Positions 50,560-58,344 of a DNA stretch of 64,000 bases are shown in pieces. Positions within the stretch are counted from its first letter, which is position 1. Each line of letters begins with the position of its first letter. The notes under the pieces were generated by a model, which worked only from the letters and a program-made list of their open reading frames with translations, searched no databases and had not been told where the DNA came from. The position numbers and the translations under genes are program-made. This stretch comes from Rossellomorea aquimaris (lineage in GTDB: Bacteria > Bacillota > Bacilli > Bacillales > Bacillaceae_B): contig NZ_JXZC01000003.1 of the NCBI RefSeq assembly GCF_000935355.1, forward strand, positions 310,001 to 374,000, in the 5' to 3' direction.

Positions 50560-51078
50560 ATGTTTTTGTTTATCGCAGTGGCGCTATTCTTCCTGAATGT
50601 GGCGTTTCTTATCTTAAAGCTGGTGGCTCCATACTCTGAAATGATGAACTCATTTAAAACAGTCAATGGATTCTGGAAGGCTCAAGCCGCTTGCTTGGCT
50701 TTTGTCCTGCTCTTCGTATTCCTGCATTTTTCAGGGGAAGAGAGGGCCAAATGGCATACCAGCCCGGACTTTGTTTCAGAAGGCAATTTGTATTTGGGTG
50801 ATGAGAAGGGGAGCATCGAGTACAATTCATTTGTGGTGGAGGAAGAAAATGTTGAAACGAATCTGATACTGCCTGAGAAAGCCGTAGGTGCCGATAAAGT
50901 ACGCCTTCTATTCACTCATGATGGAGATGGAAAAAAAGCACCCCTAACGCTGCCACATTCCCGGGAGAAGGAACAACCAGTGACGCTGTGGTTTCCAGAC
51001 AGTGGGCAATGGAGAATCGCTATTGAAATAGGTGGTTCCATATCTTCTTCAATTGTCTTGCCGGTCAAAGAGAAATAA
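50560..51078 (+). CDS. Membrane-anchored protein of unknown function
   Basis: 172 aa from ATG 50560 after AAAGGGGG. Two N-terminal helices (FLFIAVALFFLNVAFLILKL; QAACLAFVLLFVFLHFSG), then an exported domain of about 115 residues, probably beta-rich (ETNLILPEKAVGADKVRLLF). No family recognised. Confidence 0.65.
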   Translation: MFLFIAVALFFLNVAFLILKLVAPYSEMMNSFKTVNGFWKAQAACLAFVLLFVFLHFSGEERAKWHTSPDFVSEGNLYLGDEKGSIEYNSFVVEEENVETNLILPEKAVGADKVRLLFTHDGDGKKAPLTLPHSREKEQPVTLWFPDSGQWRIAIEIGGSISSSIVLPVKEK

Positions 51079-51090
51079 GTAGATTAACAG

Positions 51091-51143
51091 GGATAGGTCC
51101 CTTGGCTTTATTGCCAAAAAGAGCCAAGGAACCTGTCCCTGTG
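51091..51143 (+). terminator. Long GACAGGTCC-family hairpin, copy 5
   Basis: GGGATAGGTCCCTTGGCT pairs with AGCCAAGGAACCTGTCCC with two mismatches around a T/A-rich loop. It is the longest member of the family and a likely terminator. Confidence 0.75.
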
Positions 51144-51243
51144 GTCTCCTCTGGATAAAGGAAATGGGATCATTTGGAACCTTTTTCTCCGTAAATCCGT
51201 ACATGTAAGAAAGACGATTTATTCCCATGAAGGAGGAGTCGAG

Positions 51244-51528
51244 ATGGATTACGGATTACTCATTATTGGATTCGCTCTGTTACTGATTTCGTATCTCGTC
51301 GGTGTGAAGAAACAAACGTGGCTGCTGGCCGGCTTTAATGAAAAGATGATTAAAGATAAGTCGTTGTTAGGCACGATAACGGGACTACTATTCTTTCTTC
51401 CCTTGGGGTTGCTTGGAATCGGTAACAGTCTGTTCGATTATGCCCATGAGGGGATCATTTTCATCATAGTCATGTTGACGTTACTTACCGTTGTGTATGT
51501 TTTGATTAATAGAAAGCTCCTCAAATGA
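51244..51528 (+). CDS. DUF3784-like membrane protein
   Basis: 94 aa from ATG 51244 after GGAGGAG. Three helices; the motif YLVGVKKQTWLLAGFNEKMIKDKSLLG (residues 18-44) is typical of DUF3784. Function unknown. 13 bp before the alpha/beta hydrolase, so probably co-transcribed. Confidence 0.75.
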   Translation: MDYGLLIIGFALLLISYLVGVKKQTWLLAGFNEKMIKDKSLLGTITGLLFFLPLGLLGIGNSLFDYAHEGIIFIIVMLTLLTVVYVLINRKLLK

Positions 51529-51541
51529 AGGGTGTGTGAAG

Positions 51542-52384
51542 ATGAAAGGAAAGCATATTACGATTAATGGGAAATCGATTTATGTTTGTGTGAAAGGGGA
51601 AGGGGATCCAATCATTTTTCTCCACGGCGGTCCAGGCGGGAGCCTTGACTACTTTCTGCCCAACATGGATCCTCTAGCTGAAGACTATCAGATGATTCTC
51701 TATGATCAAACAGGATGCGGTAAGTCAGGGGGCGATACCTATTCTATAGAAGAGGAAATCCACACTCTTGAAGGAATAAGAAAGGCCCTTAACCTGGAAA
51801 AAGTGACCCTGTTCGGCGAATCGTGGGGGAGTATCCTGGCTTTGTCTTATGCAGCAAAGTATCCATCCCATATCCATAAAATCATCCTGACAGCCGCCAT
51901 CGGTTTATCCTCGAAAGACTATGTAACGTTTAAAAAAGTCTTCCTTCAAAAGTTGGGTCCCTATAAAAAAATGCTGCTCGGTTATTTCTCTTTATCATCC
52001 ATTTTCGGAGTGGATGTCTCCCGGAGGCTCGACAATCTGATCGACCCTTACTATGTATATTCAGTCGAGACATTGAAAAACAAAAAAGAGATCCCCTTCA
52101 ACAAAGAGGCCCTTCATAACATAGGCAGAGATATTGAACAAAATTACAACCTATTCCCACTTCTGTCTCAAATCGAATCGTTACCTATTTTGATCGCTCA
52201 GGGAGCATTTGATATTCTTCCCCCAGCCTATATACAGGAAAATGTCCTTCCATATTTGAAAAGCGCAGAACTTGTGGAAGTCAAAGAAAGCGGGCATTGG
52301 ACCATCTTGGAACAACCTGAAGAGATGCTGGCATTGACCCGATCGTTTATGAGTGGAGGAAAGGTGGAGAGCCGATGGATATAA
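51542..52384 (+). CDS. Alpha/beta hydrolase (proline iminopeptidase-like)
   Basis: 280 aa from ATG 51542, with AAGGGTG upstream (GTG 51536 also in frame). Oxyanion region FLHGGPGGSLDYF (residues 27-39), nucleophile elbow FGESWGSILAL (Ser near 96), Asp in GAFDILPP and His in SGHWTILEQP. Family S33-like; the likely substrate is an N-terminal proline peptide or an ester. Confidence 0.85.
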   Translation: MKGKHITINGKSIYVCVKGEGDPIIFLHGGPGGSLDYFLPNMDPLAEDYQMILYDQTGCGKSGGDTYSIEEEIHTLEGIRKALNLEKVTLFGESWGSILALSYAAKYPSHIHKIILTAAIGLSSKDYVTFKKVFLQKLGPYKKMLLGYFSLSSIFGVDVSRRLDNLIDPYYVYSVETLKNKKEIPFNKEALHNIGRDIEQNYNLFPLLSQIESLPILIAQGAFDILPPAYIQENVLPYLKSAELVEVKESGHWTILEQPEEMLALTRSFMSGGKVESRWI

Positions 52385-52742
52385 TCTTTCGGGTAGTGTT
52401 GTGAACAATATACATAATCATTCTTGATTAATAATAGGGGATGATTAATGGGGCTTATCGGAGACTTGGTAAGCTTCTTTTTTATGGAAAGAATGCGACA
52501 GAGGGAACGAGGAGATTTTTACTTACTTATATTGAAAGCTTTAAAAACTAAGCAAGAATGAGATCAATGCAGGCTTTATTAGAGCTTTCTTGTAATGAGG
52601 GGATTGCTTTATATTTTGTCTCAAATGAATAGTTGTCTATCGATAACCATAAAAATATTATTAAAAATAAATAAATATTTATTGATAATCAATAAATGGA
52701 GTGGTAGATTAAAATCAATAATAAATAAGCGAGGTGCTTTTT
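52385..52742. other. Intergenic region with terminator and an AT-rich palindrome
   Basis: A GCTTATC / TAAGC stem (52453-52474) and a T run match the terminators at 12596 and 15862, but without the promoter-like element. TTATTGATAATCAATAA (52679-52695) is a perfect 17-bp palindrome about 48 bp before the next gene and could be the operator of the small HTH protein. No gene seen. Confidence 0.5.
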
Positions 52743-53222
52743 ATGAAACGGGAAACACTCTTCTTAAAGATTGCTGTTTTTCTTATCGGGGCTCCCATAG
52801 TTGCTTTGTGCGTTTTGGGGTTACCCTGGTTAGCCATGGATGTAGCAGAAAGTGATTCGAAGCTTGCGTATGTGGTATATGGCATTCTGGTCGTTATGTA
52901 TATATCCGCTATACCGTTTTTCATCGCATTGTTTCAAGCCTTTAAACTTTTAAGCTTTATCGACAAGAACAATGCGTTCTCGGAATTATCCGTAAAAGCC
53001 TTAAAGACGATAAAGAAATGTGCCATTGCCATCAGTCTTTTCTACGTGGCAGCGATGCCGCTCTTTTACATTCTGGCGGAGGTTGATGACGCCCCTGGTA
53101 TCATATTGATCGGGATGATCTTTATTTTCGGCGCAGCGGTGATTGCGGTCTTTGCGGCTGTCCTTCAGAAGCTGTTGAAAAATGCCATCGATATCAAATC
53201 TGAAAATGATTTAACGGTCTGA
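52743..53222 (+). CDS. DUF2975 membrane protein
   Basis: 159 aa from ATG 52743, 6 bp after GAGGTG. Four helices with the IDKNNAFSELSVKALKTIKKCA motif (residues 73-94) typical of DUF2975. In Bacillus and other Firmicutes this gene is followed by a small Cro/CI-type HTH gene, exactly as here (9 bp gap). The membrane partner may sequester or control the HTH protein; mechanism unknown. Confidence 0.82.
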   Translation: MKRETLFLKIAVFLIGAPIVALCVLGLPWLAMDVAESDSKLAYVVYGILVVMYISAIPFFIALFQAFKLLSFIDKNNAFSELSVKALKTIKKCAIAISLFYVAAMPLFYILAEVDDAPGIILIGMIFIFGAAVIAVFAAVLQKLLKNAIDIKSENDLTV

Positions 53223-53231
53223 GGTGAAAAT

Positions 53232-53456
53232 ATGACGATAATTATCAATATTGATGTGATGCTGGCTAAAAGGAAAATGAGTGTAACAGAGCTTTCGGAA
53301 AAGGTCGGAATCACGATGGCAAACCTTTCGATCTTGAAAAATGGAAAGGCAAAGGCGGTGCGGTTCTCAACGTTAGAGGCGATTTGTAAGGCTTTGGAAT
53401 GTCAGCCGGGAGATATTTTGGAATACCAAAGAGATGAAGACAATCAAGAGCAATAA
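53232..53456 (+). CDS. Small Cro/CI-type HTH regulator (YozG-like)
   Basis: 74 aa from ATG 53232 after GAGGTG. Helix-turn-helix residues MSVTELSEKVGITMANLSILKNGKAKAVRFSTLEAICKAL cover nearly the whole protein. This is the YozG-like family coupled to DUF2975 membrane proteins. The target may be the palindrome at 52679. Confidence 0.87.
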   Translation: MTIIINIDVMLAKRKMSVTELSEKVGITMANLSILKNGKAKAVRFSTLEAICKALECQPGDILEYQRDEDNQEQ

Positions 53457-53484
53457 GTCATTTGAAAAAAGGCAGGAGGCACGC

Positions 53485-54282
53485 ATGATGAGAGCACTGA
53501 AACAGCTCGTTCGATTTGGTTGGGAGCAGGCCTTGTCATGTCTTTTTCCCGTCGTTATTTTTTCCTCACTGGCACTTACACAGATCCTACCGCTTCCTTT
53601 TCTGCCAAGGTATGACTGGCTTCTCTTCATCTGCCTGCTCATGCAGTGGGGGATGGTGAGATCGGGACTTGAAACAAGGGATGAACTGAAAGTAATCACC
53701 TTGTTCCACCTGATTGGTCTGGCACTTGAATTGTTCAAAGTCCATATGGGCTCCTGGTCGTATCCCGGGGAAGGATATTCAAAAGTGTTCGGAGTGCCAT
53801 TATACAGCGGATTCATGTACGCAAGTGTGGCGAGTTATCTTTGCCAGGCGTGGAGGAGGCTGGGGGTTGAACTGATTCAGTGGCCGCCGTTCTCGGTCGT
53901 TGTCCCCCTGGCAGCTGCGATTTATTTGAACTTTTTCACCCATCATTATTGGGTCGATATCCGCTGGTGGTTATCAGGGCTTGTCATGTTCGTCTTTTGG
54001 AAATCATGGGTCACATACGAGGTGGGTGGAATCCGTTACCGCATGCCCCTCGCCCTTTCATTTGTACTCATTGGATTTTTCATATGGATCGCTGAAAACA
54101 TCGCCACCTTCTTTGGCGCCTGGGAATACCCGAACCAGACCGATGCCTGGAGTATCGTTCATCTGGGAAAGGTAAGCTCATGGCTCTTACTGGTGATTGT
54201 GAGCTTTTTGATTGTGGCGACGTTGAAGCAGGTGAAAGGAAAGAGTTCTGTCAGTGCAGGAACCGGTTACTATTTAAAATAG
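53485..54282 (+). CDS. DUF817 membrane protein (YoaT-like)
   Basis: 265 aa from ATG 53485 after CAGGAGG; the frame extends to 53434 into the HTH gene. About eight helices with VHMGSWSYPGEGYSKVFGVPLYSGFMYASVASYLCQAWRR and YLNFFTHHYWVDIRWW, the DUF817 core. Function unknown. It may be read on the DUF2975-HTH transcript. Confidence 0.82.
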   Translation: MMRALKQLVRFGWEQALSCLFPVVIFSSLALTQILPLPFLPRYDWLLFICLLMQWGMVRSGLETRDELKVITLFHLIGLALELFKVHMGSWSYPGEGYSKVFGVPLYSGFMYASVASYLCQAWRRLGVELIQWPPFSVVVPLAAAIYLNFFTHHYWVDIRWWLSGLVMFVFWKSWVTYEVGGIRYRMPLALSFVLIGFFIWIAENIATFFGAWEYPNQTDAWSIVHLGKVSSWLLLVIVSFLIVATLKQVKGKSSVSAGTGYYLK

Positions 54283-54291
54283 CAACAAAGT

Positions 54292-54325
54292 TGATCAGTA
54301 GTTCACGGGCTACTGATCATTTTTA
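54292..54325 (+). terminator. Terminator of the DUF817 gene
   Basis: TGATCAGTAG (54292) is perfectly complementary to CTACTGATCA (54310-54319), followed by T5. Confidence 0.85.
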
Positions 54326-54339
54326 TTTGAGTTCCCACA

Positions 54340-54399
54340 GGGACAGGCACCTTGGTTTCGCATTTTCCTAAGGGGAAAAGAGCCGGGGAACGTGCCCCA
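54340..54399. repeat. GACAGGTCC-family repeat, copy 6 (decayed)
   Basis: GGGACAGGCACCTTGG (54342 on) and CCGGGGAACGTGCCCC (54382 on) form an imperfect hairpin, the left and right arms seen at 51091. Confidence 0.5.
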
Positions 54400-54552
54400 T
54401 TCTGGTTTCAACCTGAAAAGGAAGGAGCAGATAGAAGAAACCTAAAGATCCCCACACTTCTTCTCCATCCATTCACCACAACCAAACGCACCTATTAAAG
54501 GATAATCCCAACCCCTCCTCGAATAGAAATAGATAGAATGGAGGGGATGCCC

Positions 54553-55521
54553 ATGAATGGCAAGATCGAGGTTGAGAATTTGACCAAAGCGTTTAAAAAA
54601 GGAAACGTCCAGGCGGTAAAAGGCATCACATTCCAAGTCGATGAGGGCGAGTTTTTCGCCTTCTTAGGACCCAACGGAGCGGGGAAATCGACGACGGTAC
54701 AGATTCTGACGACGCTCATCAATGCTTCATCTGGAAGAGTGGAAGTGGCAGGTTACGATGTAATCCGGGAGCCGGAGCATGTTCGCCGCCATATTGGAGT
54801 CGCCCTTCAGGAAACGGGGGTCGATCCGGATCTGACAGGGCGTGAGATGGTGGAACTTCAGGCGTACATATTCGGATTCGGGAAGGAAGAAGGGAAAAGG
54901 AGGGCTCAGGAACTGCTTGAGATCGTTGATTTGTCAGAAGCATCCGAGCGGAGGATCGGAGGTTATTCAGGGGGCATGAGGAGAAGGCTGGATCTGGCCC
55001 TTACCCTCGTCAACGAACCGAATATCCTTTTCCTGGACGAACCGACGACGGGACTCGACCCGTCGAGCCGGGCAGCGATCTGGAAGGAGCTTCGCAGGCT
55101 GAATAAGGAAAAGGGAACGACGATTTTTCTCACAACGCAATATTTGGAAGAAGCGGATTCCCTGGCGGATCGGATCGGAATCATCAATAAAGGCGAAATC
55201 GTGGCCATGGGGTCTCCGAAGGAATTGAAGGCACAGATCGGTCAGGACCTGATCACCCTTACGCTGAAAGACCGTGAAGCGATCGATCACAGTGTGGATT
55301 TGATCCGCACACAAATGGAAGGTGTCGATGTCCTGGCTCAACAAGAAAAGATCCTCGTATATGTAGAGGAAGGGACAAGGCAGCTGCTTGAGGTCGTCCG
55401 CATCCTGGACACTGAAAACATCGGGATCATCGATATTCAATTGTCTTCCCCTACCTTGGATGATATTTTCTTGAAACTGACAACTGAGACGAAGAAAGGG
55501 GTGAAGAGCAGTGGGGAATAA
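54553..55521 (+). CDS. ABC transporter ATP-binding protein, DrrA-like
   Basis: 322 aa from ATG 54553, 6 bp after GGAGGGG (54538 ATG overlaps that site). Walker A GPNGAGKSTTVQILTT (near residue 38), signature YSGGMRRRLDLALTL, Walker B ILFLDEPTTGLDPSSR, then a C-terminal DrrA-type extension. Overlaps the permease gene by 11 bp. Probably a drug or lipid export ATPase. Confidence 0.9.
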   Translation: MNGKIEVENLTKAFKKGNVQAVKGITFQVDEGEFFAFLGPNGAGKSTTVQILTTLINASSGRVEVAGYDVIREPEHVRRHIGVALQETGVDPDLTGREMVELQAYIFGFGKEEGKRRAQELLEIVDLSEASERRIGGYSGGMRRRLDLALTLVNEPNILFLDEPTTGLDPSSRAAIWKELRRLNKEKGTTIFLTTQYLEEADSLADRIGIINKGEIVAMGSPKELKAQIGQDLITLTLKDREAIDHSVDLIRTQMEGVDVLAQQEKILVYVEEGTRQLLEVVRILDTENIGIIDIQLSSPTLDDIFLKLTTETKKGVKSSGE

Positions 55522-56290
55522 TGTACTCAAGGATACGTGGCTGATGACCATCCGCAATATCAAAACCACCATCCGAAACCCGTTTTCCTTCATTCCTAAC
55601 TTAATCATTTCTGCTTTCTTCCTGCTTGTGTATGAAGGTGGACTGAGCGGGATTTCCGAGCTGCCGACTTTTGAAGGGGCCGACTACCTCGCCTTCATCC
55701 TTCCCGTTTCGATTGTTTCTGCTGCCATCGGTGGAGCCGGAGGAGCAGGGCAGAGCATTGTGAAGGATATTGAGACCGGATTTTTCTCAAGATTGCTTCT
55801 CACACCGGCATCGCGCCTGGCCATCGTCTTAGGGCCGATTATTGCCGGGATGCTCCAACTGCTCGTTCAGACGCTACTTATCATCGGGATGGCCTTTTTA
55901 CTGGGGCTGAACGTCAAGACCGGGTTTGCCGGTATTCTGTTCGTTCTGTTGATCGCAATCGGCTGGGGCCTTGCTTTTGCAGGATATTCTGTGGGGATTG
56001 CCTTGCGGACGAGAAATGCCCAGGCAGCTCAGGCGGGGACGTTCATCTTTTTCCCGCTTATCTTCTTAAGCACGACGTTCGTTCCCTATGAATTGATCGA
56101 AGCACAGTGGTTAAAGATCGCAGCCACGATCAATCCTACCACCTATGTGTTTGAAAGCATGCGTACGGCCCTTATTGACGGTTGGGTGTTCTGGGATTTG
56201 ATGCAGGGTGTAATTGCCATTGTCATCGTCTGCGCCATTACGATCACATTTGCTGCCTTTTCCGCCAAAGGGGCAGTTTCGAGAAAATAG
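55511..56290 (+). CDS. ABC-2-type permease, DrrB-like
   Basis: 259 aa from GTG 55511 after AAAGGGG. Six helices; TIRNIKTTIRNPFSFIPNLIISAFFLLVYEGGLSG at the N-terminus and the conserved FFPLIFLSTTFVPYELI near residue 180 are typical of ABC-2 (DrrB) permeases. Works with the upstream ATPase. Cargo unknown. Confidence 0.9.
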   Translation: MGNNVLKDTWLMTIRNIKTTIRNPFSFIPNLIISAFFLLVYEGGLSGISELPTFEGADYLAFILPVSIVSAAIGGAGGAGQSIVKDIETGFFSRLLLTPASRLAIVLGPIIAGMLQLLVQTLLIIGMAFLLGLNVKTGFAGILFVLLIAIGWGLAFAGYSVGIALRTRNAQAAQAGTFIFFPLIFLSTTFVPYELIEAQWLKIAATINPTTYVFESMRTALIDGWVFWDLMQGVIAIVIVCAITITFAAFSAKGAVSRK

Positions 56291-56299
56291 TCTGATGTA

Positions 56300-56341
56300 G
56301 AATCCTTCTAGATGTGGAAGGATTCGTTTTTTTTTTTTTTG
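56300..56341 (+). terminator. Terminator of the ABC operon
   Basis: GAATCCTTC (56300-56308) pairs with GAAGGATTC (56317-56325), followed by a T14 run. Confidence 0.87.
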
Positions 56342-56353
56342 TTAAAAATACAG

Positions 56354-56388
56354 TTGACAATCTTAACTGTAAATAATATTATTACAGT
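56354..56388 (+). promoter_or_regulatory. spx promoter with Rrf2-type operator O1
   Basis: TTGACA (56354-56359), 17 bp, TATTAT (56377-56382). Over it lies ACTGTAA-N9-TTACAGT (56366-56388), a perfect 7-9-7 inverted repeat. The same operator recurs before 56940 and 57417. Binding of the promoter region would block polymerase. Confidence 0.75.
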
Positions 56389-56469
56389 GTACACGAAAAA
56401 CAACGAGTATATTTTTTATATAGAAACTGTTACTTTTTTTATTACAATTAAGAAGGAGTGTGTAAACAA

Positions 56470-56865
56470 ATGGTCAATCTATTTCTGACACCAAGCTGTA
56501 CGTCCTGCCGCAAAGCAAGGGCATGGTTTGAGGAGCATTCTATCGAATATGTCGAACGCAACATGTTGACGGAACCGTTGACACCTGACGAGATCAAAGC
56601 CATTCTTCGCCTGACGGAAAATGGAACAGAGGACATCATCTCAACTCAATCAAAGGCGTACAAGGAATTAAAGGTAGACATTGATTCATTGCCGCTCCAG
56701 GATTTATATACATTAATCAGGGAGAATCCGCAAATGCTGAAGAGACCCATCATGCTAGATGAGAAGAGATTGCAGGTTGGTTATAACGATGAAGAAATCC
56801 GTAGCTTTCTGCCAAGGAAAGTGCGTACATTCTCATACAATGAACTGCAAAGGCTTGCCAATTAA
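56470..56865 (+). CDS. spx: Spx-family regulator
   Basis: 131 aa from ATG 56470 (AAGGAG 11 bp upstream), the exact length of B. subtilis Spx. The redox CxxC is in [15 protein letters not shown] (Cys 10 and 13), and the RNA polymerase alpha-binding region [29 protein letters not shown] is intact. Spx binds RNA polymerase and reprograms transcription under disulfide stress. It is likely a second, SpxA2-type paralogue because it sits beside an Rrf2 repressor; a housekeeping spx elsewhere is assumed, not seen. Confidence 0.88.
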   Translation: MVNLFLTPSCTSCRKARAWFEEHSIEYVERNMLTEPLTPDEIKAILRLTENGTEDIISTQSKAYKELKVDIDSLPLQDLYTLIRENPQMLKRPIMLDEKRLQVGYNDEEIRSFLPRKVRTFSYNELQRLAN

Positions 56866-56881
56866 ACGAAAAACCGTATTC

Positions 56882-56916
56882 TTGACAGTCTAAACTGTAA
56901 AAGTTACCATTACAGT
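56882..56916 (+). promoter_or_regulatory. Rrf2 gene promoter with operator O2
   Basis: TTGACA (56882-56887), 17 bp, TACCAT (56905-56910), overlapped by ACTGTAA-N9-TTACAGT (56894-56916). The operator sits in the same register as in O1, 12 bases after the start of the -35. Confidence 0.75.
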
Positions 56917-56939
56917 AACATCCGTGAAGGAGGCAGGCC

Positions 56940-57356
56940 ATGAATAGTGACTTTACCTTAGCCATCCACAGTTTAACGTACCTGGCACTGCAGACGGACC
57001 GCATGTCCACAAGCGACGCCATCTCAGAAAGTGCCGGCGTCCATCCAGTCCGGATCCGCAAAGTCCTTAGTCTGTTGAAGAAGAAGGGATTCATCGCGTC
57101 CAAAGAAGGAACGGGTGGCGGATTCATCTTTGCCAGGGAACTGAGCGATATCCATTTATGGGATATTTATAAAATCACATCAGAAGGCGCACTACAGCCA
57201 AAATGCACGGCTTCCAACGAAAAGTGTCTTGTAGGGGCGAACATGAAAAACGTCCTTTTTCAGATTTTTCTTGGGGCAGAAGAACAACTGGGTGATTACT
57301 TAAAGGATTACACCATCAAAGATATCATCGAGATGATCAATCAAGAGAAAGCATAG
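56940..57356 (+). CDS. Rrf2-family repressor (SaiR-like)
   Basis: 138 aa from ATG 56940 after AAGGAGG. The N-terminal winged helix has TSDAISESAGVHPVRIRKVLSLLKKKGFIAS (residues 23-53) and the Rrf2 wing GTGGGFIFARE. Only two cysteines occur in the sensing loop (KCTASNEKC), so a classic three-Cys Fe-S site is doubtful and a thiol switch is possible. As I recall, B. anthracis spxA2 is controlled by the Rrf2-type repressor SaiR; this gene is in the matching place. It probably represses itself and both neighbours. Confidence 0.82.
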   Translation: MNSDFTLAIHSLTYLALQTDRMSTSDAISESAGVHPVRIRKVLSLLKKKGFIASKEGTGGGFIFARELSDIHLWDIYKITSEGALQPKCTASNEKCLVGANMKNVLFQIFLGAEEQLGDYLKDYTIKDIIEMINQEKA

Positions 57357-57367
57357 AAGGCTTTCTT

Positions 57368-57399
57368 TTTACATTAAATGTAACAAATAATATTACAGT
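57368..57399 (+). promoter_or_regulatory. IDEAL gene promoter with operator O3
   Basis: TTTACA (57368-57373), 17 bp, TATTAC (57391-57396), with AATGTAA-N9-TTACAGT (57377-57399), one mismatch from the O1/O2 half-site. The register to the -35 differs by 3 bases from O1 and O2. Confidence 0.65.
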
Positions 57400-57416
57400 T
57401 AAGAAGGTGAAGAGGT

Positions 57417-57749
57417 ATGTCAAACCAGCATTCTATATTAAAAATTGGAGATTGGGTCAAAGGGAAATTGCTGACTGGTGAATTGGTCATCGGCTATATA
57501 GAGAACCTTGATACCCAAGGGGGAGCCGTAAAAGCGAAAATCGTGACCAGCGACAATAAGACCATTGAAGGAAAAAGCATTCCCCTGTTAAACAGACAGG
57601 TAAATAAAATCCCTGATGCAAATGTCAAAAATAAGGAGCAGATACAGTTCCTCATTGACCTTGCCTTGGAAACAGGAGATGAAGAGTGGTTCCTGGAGCT
57701 CACTGCTAAATTGAACTCCATGCGGGAACTTGCCGAAGGTGTGAAATGA
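57417..57749 (+). CDS. IDEAL-domain protein, SaiR-type operon member
   Basis: 110 aa from ATG 57417 after AGAAGGTGAAGAGG. The N-terminal half (GDWVKGKLLTGELVIGYIENLD) looks like a small beta-rich fold. The C-terminal 35 residues, QFLIDLALETGDEEWFLELTAKLN, are an IDEAL domain. Such domains occur in Bacillus regulatory and adaptor-like proteins. Sharing the operator with spx suggests a role in Spx level or activity, which is inference only. Confidence 0.75.
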   Translation: MSNQHSILKIGDWVKGKLLTGELVIGYIENLDTQGGAVKAKIVTSDNKTIEGKSIPLLNRQVNKIPDANVKNKEQIQFLIDLALETGDEEWFLELTAKLNSMRELAEGVK

Positions 57750-57761
57750 ATAATGTGAAGT

Positions 57762-57794
57762 AAAGCTGAAGAGAGGGATTCTTCAGCTTTTTTT
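57762..57794 (+). terminator. Terminator of the spx-Rrf2-IDEAL locus
   Basis: AAAGCTGAAG (57762-57771) pairs with CTTCAGCTTT (57781-57790), then T's. Confidence 0.85.
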
Positions 57795-57832
57795 CGGTGT
57801 ATGGGGGTGTCACTTCGGTTGTCGATCTACCT

Positions 57833-58075
57833 CTATAATGCCCCCTTTTTTTCTTTGGAGATTTTCACTGCAAATCCAGCAAGGAAGGCTAAACAGGTAT
57901 ACACCAAAACCCATACCAGGAACGAATCATTGAATACCGTAAACGTGGCAACAAGCGTCGCTAGGAAGACAACCAGTGGTGAGACGAAGATGTTTTTAAA
58001 GAGGAAATAACCAACCATACCGACGATTATAGAAATGACCGGAAATCCAACTAAAATCATGAGCACAATATCCAA
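57833..58075 (-). CDS. DUF2651-like small membrane protein
   Basis: 80 aa from TTG 58075, 6 bp after GGTGG; the frame extends to 58279 but the extra part is unlike any protein. Three hydrophobic segments (MILVGFPVISIIVGMVGYFLF; IFVSPLVVFLATLVATFTVF; FLVWVLVYTCLAFLAGFAV) match the DUF2651 pattern FKNIFVSPLxVF. Function unknown. It is divergent from mhqO. Confidence 0.75.
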   Translation of the reverse strand: MDIVLMILVGFPVISIIVGMVGYFLFKNIFVSPLVVFLATLVATFTVFNDSFLVWVLVYTCLAFLAGFAVKISKEKKGAL

Positions 58076-58187
58076 AGAGAACCACCATCCTTTTAGTGTA
58101 ATTTTACACAAAAAGGATATATTTATCAATTGGTTATTTTGAAGCAATGTATGTATCGAAGACATTACTAACCAAAGTGAAAACAAG

Positions 58188-58284
58188 TTGACTTCAACAA
58201 ACATACGATATATAATTATCTCATATTCAAGATATTTTAAATAAGGATTTATTTTTTTAGGTATATATCTCGAATTCAAGATAA
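58188..58284 (+). promoter_or_regulatory. mhqO promoter with two MhqR-type boxes
   Basis: TTGACT (58188-58193), 17 bp, TATAAT (58211-58216) is a near-ideal SigA promoter. TATCTCATATTCAAGATAT (58217-58235) at the start site and TATCTCGAATTCAAGATAA (58266-58284) downstream fit the B. subtilis MhqR operator (tATCTcgaAtTCgAGATa). The mhqR gene itself is not in the window. Confidence 0.75.
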
Positions 58285-58344
58285 TAGTGAAGGATACGAA
58301 TCCACACTTTCGATAACATTACCTATAATAGGAGAGTGAATAGA

